This document shows, piece by piece, positions 1 through 8,312 of a DNA stretch of 38,619 nucleotides (positions are counted from its first letter, which is position 1; every line of letters starts with the position of its first letter). The DNA comes from Streptomyces longispororuber. Lineage in GTDB: Bacteria; Actinomycetota; Actinomycetes; Streptomycetales; Streptomycetaceae. Both the position numbers and the translations under genes were made by a program. Location of the stretch: the NCBI RefSeq assembly GCF_024448165.1, contig NZ_JAMOLN010000088.1:1-38619 (forward strand), given 5' to 3'. The notes under the pieces were generated by a model. That model had not been told where the DNA came from. It saw only the letters and a program-made list of their open reading frames with translations, and made no database searches.

Positions 1-157
1 GAGTCGAGGGGGCGGGAAGCCTGGCGTCGGCGAGGCGGCGCCGGGCGGCCCGGCCCGGGTTCACGGGGCACACGCAGCCGTCAATCAGGCGTGCGCGTAG
101 GGGACTTGGGTCCGGCCGGGGCAAGGAGGCCGGGTCCTGTGGGCGTGCGGTCGGCCG

Positions 158-1513
158 TCAGCCGGCCAGGGCCGCGCGCGGCCGGGTGCGCAGACCCTGC
201 TTGCGGAACAGGTCGGGCGGGGTGCCGCGGCCGGCCCGCGGGCGCTCACGGGTGTGGGCGGCGGGATGTTCGGCGACCAGCCCGGCACGGAACAGGCCGT
301 GGTCGACGCGGCGGTCCGCGGCCGACTCCAGTTCCTCACGGAGCGGTCCGTCGCGCAGCACGGCGGCCGGCCCGAGCAGTCCCTCGACCACGGCCAGCGC
401 CCCGACGACGTCCCCGTGGCCGAGCCGCTCCCGGACCGCGGGCAGCGCCTCCGGGCTGCGGTGCGCCGCGTCGATGGCCCGCAGACAGGGCAGCGGTGGC
501 CCGCCGAGCGCCACCAGCAGGTCCTCGCGGCGCAGTTGCTCCGGGTCGTGGTCGACCGCGGTCAACACCCCGTCGCGCAGGGCGATGCGGTGGATCTCGC
601 CCCGGCACTCCACCCGGTGCGGGTCGGCGGCCTCGGCAGGTGCGGCGTCGTCGGCCGGCGGCGCCGCGCCGAGCGGCGCCAGGGCGGCGGCCACCAGCGG
701 GTGCAGCCGGTCGGCCGTGACCAGGCCGGCCCTGAGCAGCTCCAGGTCGGGCAGGATCCTGGCCGCCGCGTCCGGCAGCACCGGGAGCGCCGCGACCACC
801 TGGGGCGCGAGTGCGTCCGCCAGCGGCCGCAGCCTCGGGGCGTGGCTGTCGTCGGGTGCGACGAGCTCGTACCCGGTGCGGCCCCGCGCGCCGTTGCGCA
901 CGGTGAAGGCGCCGCGTGGCCGGCACCCCTCGGCCCGCAGCAGGAGCTCCGCCTCGGCGGCCCGGTCGGGCTCGGCGCGCCCGGCCAGTTCGCCGCTGCG
1001 CCCGGCGTCCCACAGGTGCCGGTGCAGATCGAGCCGGTGGTGCCGGTCGGGGCGGGGGTGCGGATGCGGATGCGTCGGGCGGGGGCCCCTGGCGCCTTCC
1101 CACAGCGTCAGGGAGATCCGCTGCCCGGCGTCGGCCCAGGCGGGCGGGGTCCGCACGACCAGGTGCGGGGGCGGTCCCGCGGCCGGACTCCCGTACTGCG
1201 CGAGGGAGATGGTGAGGCCGGGCCTGAGGTGCCCGTCGGGGGCGATCCTCGGCATGTGCCAGCGCAGCAGGTCCGGCGCGAGGGCGCGCAGGTCCGCCCG
1301 CAGGAGCGTGGTGAGGTCGGTGCCGTGGCGGTGGCGCACGGCGCGCAGATCGAGGTCGACGTCGATCCGGGCGGCGGCGCAGGCCCCCGCCCAGTCACCG
1401 GCCGCACGGCGGGCGGTGGCGGTCTCGATCATGGACGGTGGCACGGCGTACTGGCGCACGCGCTGCCACATCAGCAGGTGGGTCGGAATCCCGTTCGCGA
1501 AGTGAGGTGCCAT
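158..1513 (-). CDS. Hypothetical protein of unknown family (451 aa)
   Basis: I do not recognise this protein. Codon use on this strand is typical of the organism, with G or C at nearly every third position, while the long open frames on the other strand are shadows. The N-terminus (MAPHFANGIPTH) is followed by an Ala/Arg-rich soluble sequence with no signal peptide or membrane segment. A His-rich stretch (HPHPHPRPDRHHR) lies near residues 150-165. The ATG at 1513 is chosen over the in-frame GTG at 1519 because the purine-rich GGTGAG sits five bases before it. It reads in the same direction as the acetyltransferase, 61 bases downstream of it, so the two may share a transcript. The conserved-looking N-terminus suggests a real but uncharacterised actinomycete family. 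Confidence 0.7.
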   Translation of the reverse strand: MAPHFANGIPTHLLMWQRVRQYAVPPSMIETATARRAAGDWAGACAAARIDVDLDLRAVRHRHGTDLTTLLRADLRALAPDLLRWHMPRIAPDGHLRPGLTISLAQYGSPAAGPPPHLVVRTPPAWADAGQRISLTLWEGARGPRPTHPHPHPRPDRHHRLDLHRHLWDAGRSGELAGRAEPDRAAEAELLLRAEGCRPRGAFTVRNGARGRTGYELVAPDDSHAPRLRPLADALAPQVVAALPVLPDAAARILPDLELLRAGLVTADRLHPLVAAALAPLGAAPPADDAAPAEAADPHRVECRGEIHRIALRDGVLTAVDHDPEQLRREDLLVALGGPPLPCLRAIDAAHRSPEALPAVRERLGHGDVVGALAVVEGLLGPAAVLRDGPLREELESAADRRVDHGLFRAGLVAEHPAAHTRERPRAGRGTPPDLFRKQGLRTRPRAALAG

Positions 1514-1574
1514 CAGCACTCACCCTGAGCGAACGAGTCCCCCAATCCGTACGAGGAAGTGTTCATCATCGGCG

Positions 1575-2276
1575 TCATCGTAACCACGCCGATGACGATC
1601 TGTCGTCCCCGAATTTCTCCGGGCCGCGCGCCGGCCGGCTCGGGGCGGCCTTCTCCAGGGCCTCGACCGAGCCCGACATGATCTCCCGGACGTGGGCCGT
1701 GATGTGCTCCAACGGCCAGTCCCACCAGGCGAGTTCGAGCAGTCGCCGGACCACGGAGGGGTCGAAGCGGGTGCGGATCACGCGGGCGGGGTTGCCGCCG
1801 GCGATCGCGTACGGCGGGATGTCGTCGGTGACGACCGAGCCGGTCGCGATCACCGCGCCGGGTCCGATGGTGACGCCCGGCATCACGGTGACCCCGTTGC
1901 CGCACCACACGTCGTGGCCGACGGTCGTGTCGCCGCGGGTGGGGAGATCCGTGAGCAGGTCCATGTGCTCGGCCCAGGAGCCGCCCATGATCGGGAAGGG
2001 GAACGTGGAGGCGCCGTCCATGCGGTGGTTGGCGCCGTTCATGATGAAGCGGATCCCGGTGCCGAAGGCGCAGAAGCGGCCGATGCGGAGCTTGTCGGGG
2101 CCGTAGTGGTAGAGGACGTTGCGGGTCTCGAACTCGGTCGCCGCGTCCGGGTCGTCGTAGTACGTGAACTCGCCGACCTCGATCAGGCCGGACGTGATCA
2201 GGGGTTTGAGCAGCACCACGCGGGGCTGCCCGGGCATCGGGTGCAGGACGTGCGGGTCGGGGGGTGTGGGCGCCAT
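1575..2276 (-). CDS. CatB/Vat-like hexapeptide-repeat O-acetyltransferase
   Basis: A 233-residue left-handed beta-helix acetyltransferase of the xenobiotic (Vat/CatB) family, which transfers acetyl from acetyl-CoA to a hydroxyl of a small substrate such as streptogramin or chloramphenicol. Seen in the sequence are the family block IGRFCAFGTGIRFIMNGANH with its catalytic-type His, and then hexapeptide repeats (TVGHDVWCGNGVTVMPGV, IGPGAVIATGSVV). The block YAIAGGNPARVIRTRF closes the helix. The ATG at 2276 is used; an upstream in-frame start at 2312 would add 12 Arg-rich residues not typical of the family. It lies 58 bases downstream of a purine permease. Whether the real substrate is an antibiotic or a cellular metabolite cannot be told from sequence; many such chromosomal copies have no resistance role. 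Confidence 0.85.
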   Translation of the reverse strand: MAPTPPDPHVLHPMPGQPRVVLLKPLITSGLIEVGEFTYYDDPDAATEFETRNVLYHYGPDKLRIGRFCAFGTGIRFIMNGANHRMDGASTFPFPIMGGSWAEHMDLLTDLPTRGDTTVGHDVWCGNGVTVMPGVTIGPGAVIATGSVVTDDIPPYAIAGGNPARVIRTRFDPSVVRRLLELAWWDWPLEHITAHVREIMSGSVEALEKAAPSRPARGPEKFGDDRSSSAWLR

Positions 2277-2318
2277 GCGGACGATCCTGCACCGTCGCGC
2301 GTGGCGCCGCACCCCGAC

Positions 2319-2334
2319 TCCCGGCCGGCCGGGA
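2319..2334 (-). terminator. GC palindrome at the end of the permease gene
   Basis: A perfect 16-bp palindrome (TCCCGGCC/GGCCGGGA) lies directly after the permease stop codon and before the acetyltransferase start. It has no T-run, so it is at best a weak terminator or an RNA-processing hairpin. Confidence 0.3.
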
Positions 2335-3789
2335 TCAGTGCACCCCGGCGGCGGACGCTCCCGTCCGCTGTTCCGCGATGGCGTCGCCCGACTCCATCGG
2401 CGAGGTGACGTCGTCGGCCTCCCGGCCGCGGCCGATGTGGTTGAACAGCAGGTTGAGGACGACGGCCGCGACGCAGCCGGTGGAGATCCCGGAGTCCAGG
2501 ATGATCTTCGAGTTCTCCGGGAAGGCGTGGTAGAACTCCGGCGCCGCGATGGGGATCAGGCCCACGGCGAGCGAGACCGCGACGATGAGGACGTTGTTGT
2601 CCTTCTCCAGACCGGCCTTGACGAGGGTCTGGATGCCGCTGGCGGCGACCGAGCCGAAGAGCACGACGCCCGCGCCGCCGAGCACCGGGCGCGGCACGAC
2701 GGCGATCAGCGAGGCCGCCATCGGGCACAGGCCCATCAGGACGAGGAACCCGCCGCCGGTGGCCACCACGTAGCGGCTGCGGATCTTCGTCATCGCGACG
2801 AGGCCGATGTTCTGGGCGAACGCGCTGCACATGAAGCCGTTGAACAGCGGGCTGATCGCCGAGCCGAGCGTGTCGGCGCGCAGGCCCGCCGCGATGGTCT
2901 TCTCGTCGGCCGGCCGGTCGACGATCTCGCCGAGCGCGAGCATGTCGGCGGTGGACTCGGTCATCGAGACGACCATGACGACGCAGAGCGAGACGATGGC
3001 CGCGCCCGCGAACTGCGGGGCACCGAAGTGGAACGGGGTCGGGAAGCCGACGATGTCCGCGTCACCGACCGGTGAGAAGTCCGTGACGCCGAACGGGATG
3101 GCGATGAGCGTGCCGATGACCAGGCCGAGGAGCACCGCGATCTGCTTGACGAAACCGGTCGTGAAGCGGCGCAGCAGCAGCACGACGACGAGCGTGATGC
3201 CGGCCAGGGAGAGGTTCTTCATCGAACCGTAGTCGGGCGCCTGGGTGTTGGGCCCCTGCATCCAGCCGAACGCGACCGGCATCAGCGAGATGCCGATGAG
3301 CGTGATGACCGTGCCGGTGACGACGGGCGGGAAGAAGCGGACCATCTTCGAGAAGAACGGTGCCGCGACGAATCCGAGGACTCCGGCGACGATCACCGCC
3401 CCGAAGATGACCGGCAGCGCGTCGTCCTTGTCCTTCGTGGAGGCGACGACGGCGAGCATCGGGGCGACGCCCGCGAACGTCACGCCGTTCACGAACGGCA
3501 GTCGCGCGCCTATCTTCCAGATGCCGAGCGTCTGCAGGAAGGTCGCCAGACCGGCCGTGAACAGACAGGCGCCGGTGAGGAACGTGAGGTCCTTCGGGCT
3601 CAGGCCGATCGCGGCGCCGACGATGAGCGGGGGTGCGACCACGCCCGCGTACATCGCCGCGACGTGCTGGAGGCCGGTCGTCGCCATCTTCAGCGGCGGC
3701 AGCTTCTCGTCGACCGGATGTTTGGTATGCCCCGCGGACGCGTCGGCGGGGGTCGTGCCTTGCTTGGTGAACCTGGGCTCTGTCGCCAC
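2335..3789 (-). CDS. NCS2-family purine (urate/xanthine) permease
   Basis: A 484-residue membrane symporter of the nucleobase:cation symporter-2 (NAT/NCS2) family, which imports purines such as urate or xanthine with a proton or sodium ion. Visible features are the N-terminal block HPVDEKLPP, then LQHVAAMYAGVVAPPLIVG, about 12-14 hydrophobic helices, and the NAT signature Q-N-x-G-x4-T-K as QNIGLVAMTK. STADMLALGEI is also typical. The GTG at 3789 is chosen because GGAGGA lies just upstream and the longer frame adds a non-membrane Pro/Arg-rich run. It is separated from the upstream 8-oxoguanine deaminase by three hairpins, so it probably has its own promoter in the 237-base gap. It is a paralogue of the permease at 5470-6891. 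Exact substrate is inferred from context only. Confidence 0.9.
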   Translation of the reverse strand: MATEPRFTKQGTTPADASAGHTKHPVDEKLPPLKMATTGLQHVAAMYAGVVAPPLIVGAAIGLSPKDLTFLTGACLFTAGLATFLQTLGIWKIGARLPFVNGVTFAGVAPMLAVVASTKDKDDALPVIFGAVIVAGVLGFVAAPFFSKMVRFFPPVVTGTVITLIGISLMPVAFGWMQGPNTQAPDYGSMKNLSLAGITLVVVLLLRRFTTGFVKQIAVLLGLVIGTLIAIPFGVTDFSPVGDADIVGFPTPFHFGAPQFAGAAIVSLCVVMVVSMTESTADMLALGEIVDRPADEKTIAAGLRADTLGSAISPLFNGFMCSAFAQNIGLVAMTKIRSRYVVATGGGFLVLMGLCPMAASLIAVVPRPVLGGAGVVLFGSVAASGIQTLVKAGLEKDNNVLIVAVSLAVGLIPIAAPEFYHAFPENSKIILDSGISTGCVAAVVLNLLFNHIGRGREADDVTSPMESGDAIAEQRTGASAAGVH

Positions 3790-3912
3790 TGCGGCTCCTC
3801 CGGTTGTTTTCCAGCCCCGGACGATCGCCGGCGCTTTTCGCTTCTGGGAGGTGGTGCAAGGTGGTGCTGGAGGTGCTCGGTGTTCAGTTGTCGTGCGCCC
3901 AGGTAGTACTGA

Positions 3913-3954
3913 CCGCCCCGGGAACGTGAGGCTTTGGGCCACGTTCCGGGGCGG
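3913..3954 (-). terminator. Hairpin 1 of a triple array downstream of the deaminase gene
   Basis: The arms CCGCCCCG(G)GAACGTG and CACGTTCCGGGGCGG pair over 15 bases with one bulged G and an 11-base loop. It is the most distal of three hairpins after the 8-oxoguanine deaminase stop. It may equally sit in the leader of the next permease gene. Confidence 0.45.
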
Positions 3955-3956
3955 CA

Positions 3957-3983
3957 CTCGACCTGCCCGCTCGGCAGGTCGAG
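3957..3983 (-). terminator. Hairpin 2 of the triple array
   Basis: Perfect 11-bp arms CTCGACCTGCC / GGCAGGTCGAG with a 5-base loop. No U-run follows; this is the usual form of terminators in high-GC actinomycetes. Confidence 0.55.
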
Positions 3984-3984
3984 C

Positions 3985-4016
3985 CTCCGGTCAGGGGCCG
4001 TCCCCCCTGACCGGAG
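3985..4016 (-). terminator. Hairpin 3, nearest the deaminase stop
   Basis: Perfect 13-bp arms CTCCGGTCAGGGG / CCCCTGACCGGAG with a 6-base loop, starting 10 bases after the end of the deaminase gene. This is the strongest terminator candidate for the transcript that reads through that gene. The rest of the 237-base gap (3790-3912) shows no clear promoter or gene. Confidence 0.65.
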
Positions 4017-4026
4017 ATTTCGGGGA

Positions 4027-5424
4027 TCAGTCCTGCGCGGCGATCCGCGCGAGGCGCTGTGCCTCGTCCCGCGTGGAGCGGGCGATGGCGTCCTCGTCGA
4101 CGTGCAGGAGGCGGCTGTTCTCCACCACCGGCCTGCCGTTCACGAGGGAGAGGGTGACCGGGGCGGCCGCGCCGAAGACGAGCGCGGTGACCGGGTCGGC
4201 GATGGACGAGTGGGCCAGGGTGTCCAGCTTCCACAGGACCAGGTCGGCCAGCTTGCCCGCTTCCAGAGATCCGATCTGGGCGGCGCGGCCGAGTACTTGG
4301 GCGCCTCCGTACGTCCCCAGGCGCAGCGCCTGGCGGGCGTTGAGGGCGGCCTCGCGGTGGGCGCCGAGGCGGTTGATCAGGAGGGCGTTGCGCAGTTCGG
4401 TGTGGAGTTCGCCCGACTCGTTCGACGCGGTGCCGTCGACGCCGAGGCCGACCGGGACGCCGGCGGCCAGCATGTCGGGGACCCGGGCGATGCCGGCCGC
4501 GAGGCGGGCGTTCGAGGACGGGCAGTGCGCCACGCCCGTCCTCGTGCGGCCGAAGGCGGCGATGTCGGAGTCGTTCATGTGGACGCTGTGCGCCATCCAC
4601 ACGTCCTCGCCGAGCCAGCCGGTCGACTCGAAGTAGTCGGTCGGGCCCATGCCGAACAGCTCGTGGCAGAACTTCTCCTCCTCGACCGTCTCGCTGCCGT
4701 GGGTGTGCAGCCGTACTCCGAGGCGGCGCGCCAACTCGGCGCCCTGCTTGAGGAGTTCGGTGGAGACGGAGAAGGGGGAGCAGGGGGCCACGGCGACCTG
4801 TGTCATGGCGTCGAAGGAGGCGTCGTGGTGCTTCTTGACGGTCTCCTCGGTCGCGGCGAGGGCGCCTTCGAGGGTCTCGACGGCGAAGTCCGGCGGCAGG
4901 CCGCCGTCCTTCTCGCTGCGGTCCATGGAGCCGCGGGCCAGGGTGAAGCGCACGCCCATCTCGGAGGCGGCGCGGATGATCGACCCGGAGAGGTCGCCCG
5001 ACCCTTGCGGGAACACGTAGTGGTGGTCCATGGCGGTGGTGACGCCGCCGCGGGCCATCATCGCGAGGGAGCCCTGCGCCGCCGCGTACGTCATCTGCTC
5101 GTCGATGCGCGCCCAGGTCGGGTACAGCGCCACCAGCCAGTTGAACAGGTTGTGGTCCGTCGCCAGACCGCGGGTGATCCACTGGTAGAAGTGGTGGTGC
5201 GTGTTGACCAGGCCGGGGGTGGCCAGGTGGCCGGTGCCGTCGATGCGGCGTACGACGTTCTCGAGGCCCTCGGGCGCCTTGCCCGCGCCGATGGACTCGA
5301 TCCTGTTGCCCGCGACGACGATGTGTCCCGAGGCGTACTCGGTGTCGTGCGCGTCGACCGTCGCGATGGCGACGTTCTCGATGACGATGCGGTCTGCCGT
5401 AGAAGAAGCCGTGGTGGGTGCCAT
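4027..5424 (-). CDS. 8-oxoguanine deaminase-type amidohydrolase
   Basis: A 465-residue cytosolic amidohydrolase (ATZ/TRZ/guanine-deaminase group), predicted to hydrolyse 8-oxoguanine to urate and ammonia. Metal ligands are visible: the HxH motif in LVNTHHHF (His76, His78), a later His in RLHTHGSE, a third in MAHSVHM, and the Asp in GLGVDGTASNE. The order and spacing fit the family, and length is normal. The ATG at 5424 has AGAAGGAAG upstream, which fits better than the in-frame start at 5460. It follows the permease at 5470-6891 by 45 bases, so the two are probably one transcript: import the base, then deaminate it to urate for the nearby uricase. A related role on guanine or another triazine-like ring is possible; the assignment rests on overall similarity and context. 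Confidence 0.85.
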   Translation of the reverse strand: MAPTTASSTADRIVIENVAIATVDAHDTEYASGHIVVAGNRIESIGAGKAPEGLENVVRRIDGTGHLATPGLVNTHHHFYQWITRGLATDHNLFNWLVALYPTWARIDEQMTYAAAQGSLAMMARGGVTTAMDHHYVFPQGSGDLSGSIIRAASEMGVRFTLARGSMDRSEKDGGLPPDFAVETLEGALAATEETVKKHHDASFDAMTQVAVAPCSPFSVSTELLKQGAELARRLGVRLHTHGSETVEEEKFCHELFGMGPTDYFESTGWLGEDVWMAHSVHMNDSDIAAFGRTRTGVAHCPSSNARLAAGIARVPDMLAAGVPVGLGVDGTASNESGELHTELRNALLINRLGAHREAALNARQALRLGTYGGAQVLGRAAQIGSLEAGKLADLVLWKLDTLAHSSIADPVTALVFGAAAPVTLSLVNGRPVVENSRLLHVDEDAIARSTRDEAQRLARIAAQD

Positions 5425-5469
5425 GGTGCTTCCTTCTTTTCGTGAGTGGCGATTGGGCACGGCAGGACC

Positions 5470-6891
5470 CTAGGAGGATTTGAGTGCCGCGGTGGCGCTG
5501 GCGCTGCCGCGGGTGCCGAGATGGTGGAAGAAGAGGTTCAGCGAGACGGCGACGAGTGCGCCTGCGCTGATGCCGGAGCCGAGCACGGTCTGCGCCCAGG
5601 CCGGGAAGTCGGCGTAGAAGGTGGGTGCGGCGAGCGGGATGATGCCCGCGCCGAGCGAGACGGCGACCAGGATGATGTTGGAGCTGTCGTCGAGGCCGGC
5701 CTCGGAGAGCGTGCGGATGCCGCTGACGGCGATGGAGCCGAAGAGCACGATGCCCGCGCCGCCGAGCACCGGCATGGGGACCAGGGAGACGACCGCGCCG
5801 AGCACCGGGAAGGCGCCGAGGATCAGCAGGGCGCCGCCCGCGACGGCGACGACGTACCGGCTGCGCACCTTGGTGAGCGAGACGACGCCGACGTTCTGCG
5901 CGAAGGCGGAGGTCGGGAAGCCGCCGAAGACCGGGCCGATGAAGGTGGCGATGCCGTCGGTGCGCAGACCGCGGGTGATGGTCGTGCCGTTGCAGTCGCG
6001 CTCGCAGATCTCGCCGATGGCGAGCATCCCGGCGCTGGACTCGGTCATCAGGACGAGCATGACCAGGCAGAGCGAGATGATGGCGGCGGGCTGGAACTCG
6101 GGGGCGCCGAAGGCGAACGGCGTCGGGAGCGCCGCCACGGGCGCCGACCCGAGGGCGGAGAAGTCCGCCATGCCGAACGGGATCGCGGCGAGCGTACCGA
6201 TCAACAGGCCGAACAGCAGGGCGACTTGCTTGACGAATCCGCGGCCGAAGCGCTGGATCAGCAGGATCACCACGAGAGTGAAGCCGGCCAGGGCGAGGAA
6301 GCGCATGTCGCCGTAGTCGGCGGCGGTCTTGTCGCCGCCCTGGGCCCAGCCGACCGGCACGGGCATCAGGGTCACCCCGATGAGGGTGATGACGACGCCG
6401 GTGACGAGCGGCGGGAAGAACCTGAGCAGCCGTCCGAAGAACGGGCCGATGGCGAGGCAGAAGACGCCCGCGACCATGACCGCCCCGTAGATGGCGGGGA
6501 GTTGGTCGCCCTGGGCGTTGGTCTCGGCGATGGCCAGCATCGGTGCGATGCCGGCCGACGACGCGGCGTTGACGAAGGGCAGCCGGTTCCCGACGAAGCC
6601 CTTGACGCCGAGCGTCTGGAGGAGCGTGGCCACGCCCGCGATGAGCAGGGAGGCGGCGATCAGCCGGGTCTGGCCGGCGGTGTCGAGCCGGACGGCCTGG
6701 CCGATGATGAGCGGAGGGGTGACGACGCCGGCGTACATGGCGGCGATGTGCTGGAGTGCGGCGGGGACGAGCCGCGAGACGTGGAGCTTCTCGTCCACCG
6801 GGTGCACCTGCGTCGAGGCGCTGTCCGGTGGGTCAAAAGAGTCAGAACACGGGCCCTCGGCTTCAGCCGGCCCCTTTGCTGGCACTGCCAT
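5470..6891 (-). CDS. NCS2-family purine (urate/xanthine) permease, second copy
   Basis: A 473-residue paralogue of the permease at 2335-3789, with the same order of motifs: HPVDEKLHV, LQHIAAMYAGVVTPPLIIG, about 12-14 membrane helices, and the NAT signature QNVGVVSLTK. SSAGMLAIGEI corresponds to the substrate-site region. The ATG at 6891 has GGAGGG at a normal distance and is preferred to the upstream start at 6918. It lies between uricase and the 8-oxoguanine deaminase, all on one strand. A strong hairpin sits 22 bases upstream of its start, so its expression may depend on read-through from uricase. It probably imports urate, xanthine or 8-oxopurines; sequence does not decide which. Confidence 0.9.
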   Translation of the reverse strand: MAVPAKGPAEAEGPCSDSFDPPDSASTQVHPVDEKLHVSRLVPAALQHIAAMYAGVVTPPLIIGQAVRLDTAGQTRLIAASLLIAGVATLLQTLGVKGFVGNRLPFVNAASSAGIAPMLAIAETNAQGDQLPAIYGAVMVAGVFCLAIGPFFGRLLRFFPPLVTGVVITLIGVTLMPVPVGWAQGGDKTAADYGDMRFLALAGFTLVVILLIQRFGRGFVKQVALLFGLLIGTLAAIPFGMADFSALGSAPVAALPTPFAFGAPEFQPAAIISLCLVMLVLMTESSAGMLAIGEICERDCNGTTITRGLRTDGIATFIGPVFGGFPTSAFAQNVGVVSLTKVRSRYVVAVAGGALLILGAFPVLGAVVSLVPMPVLGGAGIVLFGSIAVSGIRTLSEAGLDDSSNIILVAVSLGAGIIPLAAPTFYADFPAWAQTVLGSGISAGALVAVSLNLFFHHLGTRGSASATAALKSS

Positions 6892-6912
6892 TGCGATGTT
6901 CCCTCCGGTGCG

Positions 6913-6949
6913 GCGCACCCCCGCCGACTGCGGGTGGACGGGGGTGCGC
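6913..6949 (-). terminator. Hairpin between uricase and permease genes
   Basis: Perfect 11-bp arms GCGCACCCCCG / CGGGGGTGCGC with a 15-base loop lie 29 bases after the uricase gene and 22 bases before the permease start. It could end the uraD-uraH-uricase transcript or act as a partial terminator that lowers permease expression. Confidence 0.65.
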
Positions 6950-6978
6950 TACCGCGTCCGTGAACGCCTGGTCCGGCG

Positions 6979-7914
6979 TCAGAGGTTGGTCATGTCCACC
7001 GGGATGCGCTGCTCCGCGCCGTCCCGCAGGATCGTGGCCTCGATCAGGCCGTAGGGGCGGTCGGCGGCCCAGTACACGGCACCGTCCTTCGCCTCGTTCT
7101 CCAGGCCGAACGCCGAGAGGTCCTGGCGGAAGTGGTGCTTGTTCGGCGCCGAGAAGCGGATCTCGTCGATCTCGGTGCGGTTGTTGATGACCCGCGAGCC
7201 CATCTGGAACAGGGTCTGCTGCAGCGACAGCGAGTACGTCTCGACGAAGGCCTGGAGGATGTGCTTCTTGGCCTGCTCGTAGGACTTGTTCCAGTTCGGG
7301 GTGCGCTGGTCGTCCTCACCCGTCCAGTTGTGCCGCCACCACGTCGACAGGGACGTGGCGAGGATGCGGTCGTAGTCCTCCTGGAGCGTCGTGTACTTGT
7401 CCTTGATGAAGCCCCAGAACTCGGAGTTCGTGGTGTTCATCACGGTCAGGTCCTTGAGCCCGGACAGGACTTCGAACGTCTCGCCGTCATAGGTGACCTG
7501 CACGAGCCGCGTCTCCTGGCCCTTGCGGACGAAGGAGTGCTTGACCTCGTCGGCACCGATGAAGTTGGAGCCCGCGTCGGAGCCGGCGATGCGCTCCCAG
7601 GCGTACTCCTCGATGCGGATGCGCGAGCGGTGGATGGACGGCTGGCTGTCGACGAAGTGCCGCGCCAGCGCGATGCCGTACTGCTCGGCCGACTCGATGC
7701 CGTGTTCCTTGGCGAAGGCGAAGCAGGTGTTCTTGGTGGTGTCGGTCGGCAGGCAGTTGGCGTTCGACCCGGTGAGGTGCACGTCGTCGAGGTCACCGCT
7801 GAGGGCGACCGAGACGTTCAGGTCCTTGATGTGGTGGGTGTCGCCGTCCCGCGTGATCTTGACAACGCGGTTCTCCGCCTTGCCGTACTGGTTCGATCCC
7901 AGAATCGTGGGCAT
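6979..7914 (-). CDS. Urate oxidase (factor-independent uricase)
   Basis: A 311-residue cofactor-free uricase that oxidises urate with O2 to 5-hydroxyisourate and H2O2 in the cytosol. It has the tandem T-fold layout: N-terminal LGSNQYGKAENRVVK, the catalytic-region block NCLPTDTTKNT, then NTTNSEFWGFIKDKYTTL and the second-half motif NNRTEIDEIRFSAPNKHHF, in which the conserved His of the NKHHF segment is present. Length matches the family. The start ATG at 7914 is only 8 bases from the HIU hydrolase stop, so it is the third gene of an operon with uraD and uraH whose products process 5-hydroxyisourate in turn. It shares an upstream palindromic operator with the catalase gene, which fits removal of its H2O2 product. 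Confidence 0.97.
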   Translation of the reverse strand: MPTILGSNQYGKAENRVVKITRDGDTHHIKDLNVSVALSGDLDDVHLTGSNANCLPTDTTKNTCFAFAKEHGIESAEQYGIALARHFVDSQPSIHRSRIRIEEYAWERIAGSDAGSNFIGADEVKHSFVRKGQETRLVQVTYDGETFEVLSGLKDLTVMNTTNSEFWGFIKDKYTTLQEDYDRILATSLSTWWRHNWTGEDDQRTPNWNKSYEQAKKHILQAFVETYSLSLQQTLFQMGSRVINNRTEIDEIRFSAPNKHHFRQDLSAFGLENEAKDGAVYWAADRPYGLIEATILRDGAEQRIPVDMTNL

Positions 7915-7922
7915 GGTGTCTG

Positions 7923-8312
7923 CTAGCTCCCTCGGTAAACGGAGTAGCCGAACGGGTTGAGCAGCAGCGGCACGTGGTAGTGCTCGCCCGGCTTGACGGC
8001 GAACGTGATCGCCACCTCCGGGAAGAACGTGTCGCTGTCCCGATTCGCGGGGGCGTCCTGCTGCGCATCGGCTTGTTTCTTGTCGAAATACGCTTCCGTC
8101 TCGAAGTCGAGACGGACGTGGGTGGTTCCCTCCGGCAGCGCCGGCAGGTCCTTGCAGCGGCCGTCCGCGTCGGTGGCCGAGCCGCCGAGCGCCACCCAGG
8201 CGGCGCCCGAACCGGCGCGCGCCGCAAGGGAGATGGCGACGCCCTCGGCGGGGCGTCCGATGCTGGTGTCCAGGATGTGCGTGGACACCGAAGCGGTGGT
8301 CCCGGTGCTCAT
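7923..8312 (-). CDS. uraH: 5-hydroxyisourate hydrolase
   Basis: A 129-residue transthyretin-like enzyme that hydrolyses 5-hydroxyisourate to OHCU. Hallmarks present are the N-terminal STHILDTSIGRPA with its active-site His, the Arg in HVRLDFET, the HYHVPLLLNPFGYS region, and the invariant C-terminal YRGS. Length is normal. Its ATG (8310-8312) overlaps the TGA of the upstream OHCU decarboxylase (TGATG), which indicates translational coupling. Uricase follows after 8 bases. Confidence 0.96.
   Translation of the reverse strand: MSTGTTASVSTHILDTSIGRPAEGVAISLAARAGSGAAWVALGGSATDADGRCKDLPALPEGTTHVRLDFETEAYFDKKQADAQQDAPANRDSDTFFPEVAITFAVKPGEHYHVPLLLNPFGYSVYRGS

Noticed and set aside
1..157. A possible minus-strand gene start (GTG at 64) running off the left edge
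   Set aside because: Third positions are GC-rich, but there is no ribosome site, only about 21 codons are visible and nothing is recognisable.
186..1528. Long plus-strand open frames (over 420 codons) opposite the hypothetical protein
   Set aside because: They are shadows caused by high GC; third-position bias and composition favour the minus-strand frame.
1575..2276. Streptogramin or chloramphenicol resistance gene
   Set aside because: The family fits, but nothing in the sequence shows drug specificity, so only the family is claimed.
5446..6963. Plus-strand 505-codon open frame opposite the permease
   Set aside because: The translation is low-complexity Glu/Asp/Gly/Arg-rich, typical of the antisense of a GC-rich membrane protein gene.
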